Source: Borreliella chilensis (lineage in GTDB: Bacteria > Spirochaetota > Spirochaetia > Borreliales > Borreliaceae). From it: a stretch of DNA of 64,000 nucleotides. The notes beneath the pieces are model-generated. The model had not been told where the DNA came from. It did not search any database and saw nothing but the letters and a program-made list of their open reading frames with translations. Positions 1 through 6,796 of this stretch are shown one piece after another. Each line of letters starts with the position of its first letter. Position 1 is the stretch's first letter. The position numbers were made by a program, and so were the translations under genes. Location: NCBI GenBank assembly GCA_000808095.1, contig CP009910.1, forward strand, positions 248,001 through 312,000, read 5' to 3'.

Positions 1-2
1 GA

Positions 3-434
3 AAAATGGCAGAAAAAACCTTGCTTAAAGCCATAGAAAACGATTTAATACCAAATTACCCACCAACTACAGAAGATTTAAAGTTACACGGTTATCTTAA
101 AAAAGAAGAGGCAATAAAAATTCCTGAAGCTTTTAGAGCTTACGGAAGTGATTTTGAAATTCTAAAAAATATGGAAGGATTTGATAAGAATATTCACGAG
201 AATTTAGATTTAAATGAAGCTCAAATAACTTTTTCAATTAAATTTGAACAAGCCAAAACCATTGACGATGTTCTAGCAAGAAGAACAAGATCGCTACCTT
301 TAAATCCTCAAGCTACAATTGAAGCTGCTCCAAAAGTTGCTGAAATAATGATGAAAAAACTAAACAAATCTGAAGAGTGGAAAAATGAACAAATAAAAAG
401 CTTCTTAGAAATAAGTAAAAAATATTTAATTTAA
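3..434 (+). CDS. glpD: Glycerol-3-phosphate dehydrogenase, C-terminal part (5' truncated by window edge)
   Basis: This is the C-terminal part of a GlpD-type FAD-dependent glycerol-3-phosphate dehydrogenase, which oxidises glycerol-3-phosphate to dihydroxyacetone phosphate at the membrane. The reading frame is open to the left edge, so the first ATG seen (position 6) is probably internal. The diagnostic part is the segment DDVLARRTRSL, the conserved C-terminal motif of the family, followed by a helical C-terminal domain. About 143 codons are present; the family is usually around 500-560 residues. The gene would belong to a glycerol-uptake operon lying to the left. A strong hairpin follows the stop codon. 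Confidence 0.88.
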   Translation, partial: KMAEKTLLKAIENDLIPNYPPTTEDLKLHGYLKKEEAIKIPEAFRAYGSDFEILKNMEGFDKNIHENLDLNEAQITFSIKFEQAKTIDDVLARRTRSLPLNPQATIEAAPKVAEIMMKKLNKSEEWKNEQIKSFLEISKKYLI

Positions 435-458
435 AATTAATTTAGTTTATACCATTAA

Positions 459-487
459 ACAAAGGGATTGTAAAATAATCCCTTTGT
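459..487. terminator. Hairpin terminator between convergent glpD and the YaaR-like gene
   Basis: A perfect 11-bp inverted repeat (ACAAAGGGATT / AATCCCTTTGT) with a 7-nt loop lies 24 bases after the glpD stop and 31 bases beyond the stop of the convergent minus-strand gene. T-rich sequence is modest on both sides, so it may work in both directions. It is the most stable hairpin seen in an intergenic gap of this window. Confidence 0.75.
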
Positions 488-518
488 AATTTAATGTTTA
501 AAAACTCAACCCCCCAAT

Positions 519-1013
519 TCACATTAGCAAATTTACAAGCAACCCCTGAATCTCTTCAATACTATCTAAAAGTTTAATCTGAGTCATTTGACTTTGTAAA
601 ACAGAATAAGCAAGCTTGTCCAACTTGTCGTTAATAATCTTAATAATTCTATACTTGGGACGCTTAGGATCTCCCAAAGCGCCCCCTTTTTGTTCTTTCA
701 AGCAAACAGAAGATGATATAATAATGGTTAAAAACTCCGAAATAACTTTTTTGTAAAAAATCACATTTTGCCTTGAAGGCTCGCTCAAAAGTCTTTCACC
801 AATCTCGTTAATTCCATCTAACATATTTTTAATCAAATCAAGATTAAATTCACCGTTTTCAAGCAAAATAAAATGCTTGTCCTCTTTAACACTTTCAGCC
901 TGAAACACCGAAGAAAAAACACTATTCTTCTCTAAAAATACTTTTTTGCCGCCTTTTTTATAATCTTTTGAATTAAGGTTTAAGGCTCCAGCAATCAAAT
1001 TATTTACTTTCAT
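519..1013 (-). CDS. YaaR-like (DUF327) protein
   Basis: This 164-residue soluble protein has no signal peptide. The C-terminal half has the pattern of the YaaR/DUF327 family: a helical segment with FYKKVISEFL, a central K-rich KYRIIKIINDKLDKL stretch, and the closing EIQGLLVNLL motif. The biochemical function of the family is unknown; members often lie near flagellar or envelope genes. Its ATG overlaps the end of the bactofilin gene by 14 bases, so translation is probably coupled. It is the last gene of the M23 peptidase-bactofilin cluster. Family assignment is by motif only. Confidence 0.62.
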   Translation of the reverse strand: MKVNNLIAGALNLNSKDYKKGGKKVFLEKNSVFSSVFQAESVKEDKHFILLENGEFNLDLIKNMLDGINEIGERLLSEPSRQNVIFYKKVISEFLTIIISSSVCLKEQKGGALGDPKRPKYRIIKIINDKLDKLAYSVLQSQMTQIKLLDSIEEIQGLLVNLLM

Positions 1014-1554
1014 CTATTTTATTCATAGCACTTGGAAAATATTTATTATCTTTACTCTCTAAAGACTGAAAAGACTTTTTTTCTTCTTGAAACTCTTTAT
1101 TTATTTCAATTAAAAGATCTTCATTAACCTTATAAGAACCGGTATAAAAAAATGTATTTCTTTCAGGAGCTCTAAGATACTCAGCACCAATATCCATATA
1201 TCCATCAATAATTGCACCCTCTTCAACTTCAATTGACTTACAAGAAATATTGCCAATAACGCATCCTGATGCAAATATCTTAATCTTGCTTTTAGCATAA
1301 ATATTGCCCACAACTATTCCAGAAATAACAAGTTCATTGGCGTCAATACTGGATTTAATCCTACCACTCTCTCCAATAATTACTCTTTTAGTAGAACTAA
1401 TAGTGCCCATAAAATCACCATCAAGCCGAATAAAATTGTTTGAAACCAAATCTCCTTTAAAAAAATCACCAACACCCACTATTGTTTTTATTTCATCAAA
1501 AATAAACAAAGAAGATGCTTTTTTTTCTTTTTTTACAGTTAAAAAATTTAACAT
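1000..1554 (-). CDS. Bactofilin family cytoskeletal protein
   Basis: This 184-residue protein has the bactofilin core (about residues 25-125): repeated short beta strands rich in G, I and V (for example GDFFKGDLVSNNFIRLDGDF and the VIIGESGRIKSSI-type turns) that form a right-handed beta helix. Bactofilins polymerise without nucleotide and scaffold cell-wall enzymes. The N-terminal tail is short and basic; the C-terminal tail (after about 130) is charged and probably disordered. Its ATG directly follows the TAG of the upstream M23 peptidase gene with no intervening base, and its 3' end overlaps the YaaR-like gene. Pairing with an M23 peptidase suggests control of peptidoglycan remodelling or cell shape. 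Confidence 0.85.
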   Translation of the reverse strand: MLNFLTVKKEKKASSLFIFDEIKTIVGVGDFFKGDLVSNNFIRLDGDFMGTISSTKRVIIGESGRIKSSIDANELVISGIVVGNIYAKSKIKIFASGCVIGNISCKSIEVEEGAIIDGYMDIGAEYLRAPERNTFFYTGSYKVNEDLLIEINKEFQEEKKSFQSLESKDNKYFPSAMNKIDESK

Positions 1555-2580
1555 CTATTTTGAGGCTCCTGTTGCTAAATTTAAGTACATATCAGGATTA
1601 ATAACTTGAGAACCTACACGAACCTCATAATGAACATGCGGACCTGTCGCATAGCCTGTCTGCCCCATAAACCCAATTACCTGCCCCTTTTTAACATAAG
1701 AACCTTTAGAAGTATTAAGGCGCGACATATGCGCATAAAGAGTTGCAAGTCCATACTTATGCTTAATTTGAACAAAATTACCATAGCCTGCTGATTGATA
1801 ACTTGCTCTAACAACCTCCCCATCAGCAGTTGCAACAATAGGGGTTCCAATTCTAACTCCCCCAAGATCTATGCCTTTATGAATATACCACTGTCTAGTA
1901 AAAGGCTCAATAGCAGGTCCAAAATGCAAAGTAATAATTCCAGATCCACCTGCAAGAGGCCAAAGAGATGGAATATCATTTAAAAGTTTATCTTGAGCGT
2001 GTAAAACCTTAACTATGCTTTTAAGAGGAGGAATTGAATTTTCTATCTTGCTTTTAATATTTTTAAGATCACTTAGCTCTTTTATTGAATTCGCTTCTAA
2101 AATTTGCAAATCAATAAAATCAGAAAGATCTCCATCTAGTTTATTTTTATTTAAATCAACACTATTAGAACTAATCTTTAAAGAGGTTTTAAGCTCATCT
2201 AAAATTTTGGAAAAATTTTTTGCAACAGAATTAATCTCCACGACTGTATTTCTAAAATCTTCAATCTCAGATTCTGCTAAAGAATAATTTTTCTCTGTAG
2301 ATCTCACAATTGACGAGAGAGTAACATAGTTAACAGCAAGCAAAACAAATCCTATAAAAATACCTAAAAAAAAAGCAGAAAAGAAAAATAAAGTCAAAAA
2401 AGAAATTTTGATATTTTTTATATTTCCCTTGACATGAGGAATAACCATGAAGCTAATATTTTGCTTAAAAAAAGAATGTATAACTTTAAGGGTTATAAAC
2501 AAAGAATTATAGATAACCAAAAAAAACTTTAAAATTCCTTTAAAACCTAAAATAATCTTAAATTTAATTCTTTTTTTCAT
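1555..2580 (-). CDS. M23 family peptidoglycan endopeptidase, membrane anchored
   Basis: I place the start at the ATG at 2580 (341 aa) because TAAGG lies six bases upstream; an in-frame TTG at 2595 would add five residues but lies across that ribosome site. After a basic N terminus there is one transmembrane segment (about residues 60-90), a coiled-coil region (about 90-190) and a C-terminal LytM/M23 domain. Zinc ligands are visible in HKGIDLGG, YAHMS and GPHVHYEV, so it should be active. The topology puts the enzyme in the periplasm, where it would cut peptide cross-links. It heads a cluster with bactofilin and a YaaR-like gene. The 194-bp gap to the divergent gene on the right should hold the promoter. 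Confidence 0.85.
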   Translation of the reverse strand: MKKRIKFKIILGFKGILKFFLVIYNSLFITLKVIHSFFKQNISFMVIPHVKGNIKNIKISFLTLFFFSAFFLGIFIGFVLLAVNYVTLSSIVRSTEKNYSLAESEIEDFRNTVVEINSVAKNFSKILDELKTSLKISSNSVDLNKNKLDGDLSDFIDLQILEANSIKELSDLKNIKSKIENSIPPLKSIVKVLHAQDKLLNDIPSLWPLAGGSGIITLHFGPAIEPFTRQWYIHKGIDLGGVRIGTPIVATADGEVVRASYQSAGYGNFVQIKHKYGLATLYAHMSRLNTSKGSYVKKGQVIGFMGQTGYATGPHVHYEVRVGSQVINPDMYLNLATGASK

Positions 2581-2774
2581 AACAAACCTTACCAATAATT
2601 ACCACGCTCAAACAAAAAAATTAAAAATTTATTTTAATAGCTTCGACAAAAATCCAAATTTTTCGATAAAACCCTGGTACAAAAATATTCAACAAATACG
2701 CCTAATTAAATAGAATAATATTTAAAAACAATATAATTATGCAACAAGCTCATAAATACTTTATTATTATATAA

Positions 2775-3380
2775 ATGAAAACACTATTTTTTGCAACAGC
2801 AAATGAAAATAAAATAAATGAAGTAAAAAATATATTAAATATACCCAATTTAAGCTTAATAGTGCCTCAAAACTTTAACATAAAAGAAACAGGAAAAACA
2901 TTCAAAGAAAACTCTTTACTCAAAGCAAAAACACTATTTGAAATTTTAAATAAAAATCAAAATGTTTTTGGGGAAGATTCTGGACTATGTATTGAGGCAC
3001 TAAACTTGGAGCCTGGAATTTATTCTAAAAGATATGATAATTATAAACTTGGTAAAAAATTAAACACTAATGAAAAAAACCAATTTATTTTAGATTTAAT
3101 GAAAAATGAAAAAAATAGACACGCATATTTTATATGCAATATAAGCTACATATCAAACAATGGGCAAATATCAAATTTTGAAGGAATTATTGAGGGAAAA
3201 ATTGCCTTAAGTTTAAATGACAATAAAACTTATGGATTTGGTTATGATACAATATTTTTAACTAAAAATAACAAAAAACTTAGCGATCTAAAGCTTGAAG
3301 AAAAAAACAAAATATCTCATCGGGGAATAGCATTTTTAAAATTTAAAAAATTTTTATTAGAATCTTTATTTAACAGTTAA
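2775..3380 (+). CDS. rdgB: Non-canonical purine NTP pyrophosphatase (Ham1/RdgB)
   Basis: This 201-residue member of the Ham1/RdgB family hydrolyses dITP, dXTP and ITP to the monophosphates, keeping deaminated purines out of nucleic acids. The N-terminal substrate motif [11 protein letters not shown], the catalytic [11 protein letters not shown] segment and the later GFGYDTIF and SHRGIAF motifs are all present and in family order. Length is normal. The ATG is preceded by a run of A/T (TTATTATTATATAA) with no recognisable Shine-Dalgarno sequence, unlike most genes here. It is divergent from the M23 gene and stands alone, followed by a weak hairpin before pepF. Confidence 0.92.
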   Translation: MKTLFFATANENKINEVKNILNIPNLSLIVPQNFNIKETGKTFKENSLLKAKTLFEILNKNQNVFGEDSGLCIEALNLEPGIYSKRYDNYKLGKKLNTNEKNQFILDLMKNEKNRHAYFICNISYISNNGQISNFEGIIEGKIALSLNDNKTYGFGYDTIFLTKNNKKLSDLKLEEKNKISHRGIAFLKFKKFLLESLFNS

Positions 3381-3393
3381 ACTTATTTTATAT

Positions 3394-3411
3394 ATAAAGT
3401 TCAGACTTTAT
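3394..3411 (+). terminator. Weak AT-rich hairpin after rdgB
   Basis: A 7-bp stem ATAAAGT/ACTTTAT with a TCAG loop lies 13 bases after the rdgB stop. Only one G-C pair is present, and the sequence after it (TGTAAAATAAAA) is A- rather than T-rich, so termination would be weak. Confidence 0.28.
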
Positions 3412-3493
3412 TGTAAAATAAAAAGCACAATGTTTATAAAATTTCAATGTATTATTTCTTTCAAAACAATGAAAAAAGGAAGAGGAGAATTTA

Positions 3494-5266
3494 GTGATAA
3501 ATAGAAATGAAATCAATGAAAATGATAAATGGGATTTATCTTTTCTATTTGTAAATGAAGAAGAATATATAAAAGCAATCAATGCTATTGAAATGAAAAC
3601 CAAAGAATTTAAAAAATATGAAAAATTGGAATTAAATTTTAATTTGTTTAAAGAAGCTTTAAATAAATACTATGAAATTATGGAAGATTTAGAGAGAATC
3701 TCTTACTATTCAATGCTCCAATTAGAAACAGATGTAACTAATAAGGATGCAAATAAAATATATTCTATATGCGTCAATTTAGTTACAAAAGTATCTAATG
3801 CTACTTCATTTCTCATGCCCAAAATACTTAAAACAGATGAAAAAAAAATACAAGATTGGATAAATAAACCTGAGCTTAAAGATAAAAAAATCGCAATTGA
3901 AAAAATACTAAGAGAAAAAAACCATATTTTAAGCGAAAAAGAAGAAGAAATACTTGCCAACTATACCCCTCTTTACTCATCTTATCAAAACATATTCTCA
4001 ACACTCACAAACGCTGATATGGAATTTGGAGAAATTAATGGAAACCCTTTAACCAATTCTACCTACACACTATTTCTACAAAACGAAGACCAAAAAATAC
4101 GAAAAGAAGCTTTTTTAAAATTTTATCAAAAATACAAAAATAATGAAAACACACTTGCTAATCTCCTTATTTCTGACTTTAAAAAAAATCAATTCATCGC
4201 AAAGACAAGAAAGTTTCAAAATACTTTTTCAATGCAGCTTTTTTCAAATAATATTGACAAAAAAGTTTATACGAATTTAATCGAAACTGTTAATGAAAAT
4301 TTATCTGCACTTAACGACTATTATACATTTAGAAAAAAAGTTTTAAACCAAGAACATCTATATCACTACGACGTATATGTGCCATTAACAAAAGGAATAA
4401 CATTTAAAAATTCGTTTGAAGAAGCTTGTGAGAAAATATTAAAATCTTTAAAGATATTAGGAGATGAATATACAAAAATCTTAAAAAACGGTCTTTTAAA
4501 AGAAAGATGGGTTGATAAATACGAAAATACTGGAAAAAGATCAGGAGCTTTTAGCGCAGGATCATACAATGGAAAACCTTACATACTGATTAATTATAAA
4601 GATGAATCAATAAGAGATATGTTTACCCTTGCCCACGAAGCAGGGCATTCGATGCACTCTTACTTTAGTATAAAAAATAACCCATTCCCCCACTATAATT
4701 ATTCCATCTTTGAAGCAGAAATAGCATCAATAATCAACGAACAAATATTAGCAGAATATTTACTTAAAAACGAAACCGATATTAAAAAAATAACGTATAT
4801 AAAACTTAACCAAATTGACGACATGATTTCAACATTCTTCAGACAAACAATGTTTGCTGAATTTGAATATATTATTCATGAAATGGTTAGCAAAGGAGAA
4901 CCTGTAGTAAAAGAAACGCTAACAGAAACTTATATGAATTTGCTAAAAAAATACTTTGGACCTAGTCTAAAATTTGATGAGTTAAGCCCCCTTGAATGCC
5001 TTAGAATTCCGCACTTTTATTCGCCTTTTTATGTATATCAGTATGCTACAGGCATTGCAGCTGCTTTGTCAATATACAAAGACATAAAAGAAAATAAAAA
5101 AGACGCGGTAGAAAATTATATAAAATTTTTAAAAACAGGTGGTTCAAAATATCCATTAGATTCCTTAAATATTACCGGAGTAGATTTAACACAAAAAACA
5201 ACAATAGAAAACACTATTAACATTTTTAAATACAGACTTGAAGAGATAAAAACAATATTCCAATAA
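3494..5266 (+). CDS. pepF: Oligoendopeptidase F (M3 family zinc metallopeptidase)
   Basis: This 590-residue cytoplasmic oligopeptidase of the M3B/PepF family degrades short peptides. The zinc motif HEAGH is at residues 381-385, followed by the downstream glutamate region (FEAEIASIINE). The N-terminal helical M3 domain begins WDLSFLF, as in PepF proteins. The start is a GTG, chosen because AGGAG lies six bases upstream and the product then begins at the usual family position. The next gene, pcs, follows after 14 bases with its own AAAGGAG, so the two may be co-transcribed. For a host-dependent organism with few amino-acid pathways, peptide breakdown is an obvious role. Confidence 0.93.
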   Translation: MINRNEINENDKWDLSFLFVNEEEYIKAINAIEMKTKEFKKYEKLELNFNLFKEALNKYYEIMEDLERISYYSMLQLETDVTNKDANKIYSICVNLVTKVSNATSFLMPKILKTDEKKIQDWINKPELKDKKIAIEKILREKNHILSEKEEEILANYTPLYSSYQNIFSTLTNADMEFGEINGNPLTNSTYTLFLQNEDQKIRKEAFLKFYQKYKNNENTLANLLISDFKKNQFIAKTRKFQNTFSMQLFSNNIDKKVYTNLIETVNENLSALNDYYTFRKKVLNQEHLYHYDVYVPLTKGITFKNSFEEACEKILKSLKILGDEYTKILKNGLLKERWVDKYENTGKRSGAFSAGSYNGKPYILINYKDESIRDMFTLAHEAGHSMHSYFSIKNNPFPHYNYSIFEAEIASIINEQILAEYLLKNETDIKKITYIKLNQIDDMISTFFRQTMFAEFEYIIHEMVSKGEPVVKETLTETYMNLLKKYFGPSLKFDELSPLECLRIPHFYSPFYVYQYATGIAAALSIYKDIKENKKDAVENYIKFLKTGGSKYPLDSLNITGVDLTQKTTIENTINIFKYRLEEIKTIFQ

Positions 5267-5280
5267 AAAGGAGATTTACT

Positions 5281-5985
5281 GTGAAAAATATCAATTTGAT
5301 TTTAGCTTGGCTTGTACATATTTTTACAGCATCCGGCTTGATTGTAGGGCTTTACTCAATAATTTCAATTATAAATGGTGATTATTCTCTTCTTTTAAAG
5401 CTAACAGTAATAGGACTTATAATAGATGGAATCGATGGAACTATAGCAAGAAAACTTAAAGTAAAAGAATTAATACCTGAGATTGATGGCGCTCTACTTG
5501 ATAACATTACAGACTATATAAACTATACATTTATCCCTGTTGTATTTTTTTATTTTGGAGAATTTATTGAAGAAAAATATAAAGTTGCCATTTGCATTGG
5601 AATCCTGCTCTCATCAGCATACCAATTCTCAAGAACAGATTCAAAAACAACTGATAACTACTTTAGAGGATTCCCTTCTCTATGGAATCTCTTTGTAATA
5701 TCAAACATAATTTTTCAAATAGAGCAAACAACAAATCTTATTATAATGTCAATATGTATTGTAACAAGCTTTATTCCAATTAAATTCATTTACCCATCAA
5801 AAACTAAAGAATTAAGACAAATTACCATACCAATAACAGTAATAAGTTGCCTAATATTTGTCATATCAATATTTTTAAAATTATCCACAAAAGCATTAAA
5901 AATAGCAAAAATAATTCTCATACTGTACTTTGCATATTTAACTCTAGCAAGCATATATTTAACCTACAAAACAAGAAATAGATGA
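5281..5985 (+). CDS. pcs: Phosphatidylcholine synthase
   Basis: This 234-residue integral membrane enzyme has about six to eight hydrophobic helices. It carries the CDP-alcohol phosphatidyltransferase signature with D52-G53, A56-R57, G70, D74 and D78; the gap between the AR pair and the G is 12 residues, longer than the usual eight, as in the Pcs subgroup. The enzyme condenses CDP-diacylglycerol with host-derived choline to make phosphatidylcholine. The start is GTG with AAAGGAG seven bases upstream. The downstream DedA gene begins seven bases after the stop, so they are likely one transcript. Confidence 0.9.
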   Translation: MKNINLILAWLVHIFTASGLIVGLYSIISIINGDYSLLLKLTVIGLIIDGIDGTIARKLKVKELIPEIDGALLDNITDYINYTFIPVVFFYFGEFIEEKYKVAICIGILLSSAYQFSRTDSKTTDNYFRGFPSLWNLFVISNIIFQIEQTTNLIIMSICIVTSFIPIKFIYPSKTKELRQITIPITVISCLIFVISIFLKLSTKALKIAKIILILYFAYLTLASIYLTYKTRNR

Positions 5986-5992
5986 CAAAACA

Positions 5993-6598
5993 ATGTATAT
6001 AAATTCAATAATAGAATCCATAGATTCAAACATAGCTTATTCTCCAATAGTATTTTTTTCTTTGCTAATTCTAGCAGGACTTAATGTTCCTATTTCCGAA
6101 GATGCAATAGTACTAATGGGCGGGATTTTATCTAGTCGAAAAAATGAATATACAATATTAATATTTTTAGGAATTTTTTGGGGAGCCTATCTTGGAGACA
6201 TAATATCTTTTTACATTGGGAAATTAATGGGGAATAAACTGTTTAAAAATAAAAAAGAAAATAAATTGCTTGACAAAATAAATTACTATTATGGGCAATA
6301 CGGAGTATTAACTTTATTCATAGGTAGGTTTATACCCTTTGGAGTTAGAAACGCAATATTTATATCAGCAGGAATGGGAAATATGAAATCTAATTTGTTT
6401 ATTGTCTCTGACTTTTTTGCCACTTTACTCTCAATAATGGTTTATTTTACTCTAAGTTTTAAACTAGGACAATCATTTGAAATAACATTTTCAAAAATAA
6501 AAATAATTATATTTTCAATATTTATCACCATAGTAACAACAACAATAATAATTTGCGTAATTAAAAAAAATAAAAAAGTTGACAAAAATTTAAAATAA
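5993..6598 (+). CDS. DedA family membrane protein (VTT domain)
   Basis: This 201-residue polytopic membrane protein has the DedA/VTT features: an N-terminal re-entrant region with PISEDAIVLMGG, then GAYLGDIISFYIGK, then the conserved GRFIPFGVRNAIFISAG stretch containing the functional arginine, and two C-terminal helices. DedA proteins are linked to lipid-carrier or phospholipid flipping and envelope homeostasis. It lies seven bases after pcs, which fits a shared lipid role. The ribosome site is poor, suggesting coupling to pcs. The 3' end contains the TTGACA hexamer of the putative tRNA-Leu promoter. Confidence 0.82.
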   Translation: MYINSIIESIDSNIAYSPIVFFSLLILAGLNVPISEDAIVLMGGILSSRKNEYTILIFLGIFWGAYLGDIISFYIGKLMGNKLFKNKKENKLLDKINYYYGQYGVLTLFIGRFIPFGVRNAIFISAGMGNMKSNLFIVSDFFATLLSIMVYFTLSFKLGQSFEITFSKIKIIIFSIFITIVTTTIIICVIKKNKKVDKNLK

Positions 6599-6608
6599 AA
6601 AATATAAT
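6578..6608 (+). promoter_or_regulatory. Putative sigma-70 promoter of tRNA-Leu
   Basis: A perfect -35 (TTGACA, 6578-6583) and a perfect -10 (TATAAT, 6603-6608) are separated by 19 bases, two more than ideal. Transcription would begin around 6614-6615, just before the tRNA 5' end at 6619. The -35 lies inside the last codons of the DedA gene. Confidence 0.6.
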
Positions 6609-6618
6609 GGTTAATAAT

Positions 6619-6702
6619 GCTGTGGTGGTGGAAGTGGTAGACACGCTAGCTTGAGGGGCTAGTGGGCGCAAGCTCGTGCTGGTTCAAGTCCAGTCCACAG
6701 CA
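6619..6702 (+). tRNA. tRNA-Leu (anticodon GAG)
   Basis: The acceptor stem GCTGTGG (6619-6625) pairs with CCACAGC (6695-6701), with A as discriminator at 6702. The anticodon stem CTAGC/GCTAG encloses the loop TTGAGGG with anticodon GAG at 6653-6655, reading CUC/CUU. The T arm is GCTGG-TTCAAGT-CCAGT (6678-6694). A long variable arm (about 6663-6677) marks this as a class II tRNA. The CCA end is not encoded (the sequence reads ATCA). The gene sits 94 bases upstream of leuS, its own synthetase gene. Confidence 0.95.
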
Positions 6703-6796
6703 TCAAAATTGCTAGTAGCTTATTAAATAAAATTAACAAAAATATGATCTAAAGAGCACTAGAGAATAAATTGCAGATTAATTTTCAAGGGGATAG

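Noticed and set aside
6-434. Independent 142-residue gene at the left edge
   Set aside because: The frame is open to the window edge and contains a GlpD C-terminal motif, so it is a truncated glpD rather than a separate gene.
6708-6720. Possible terminator hairpin GCT-AGT-AGC after tRNA-Leu
   Set aside because: The stem is only three to four base pairs and is not followed by a T-run.
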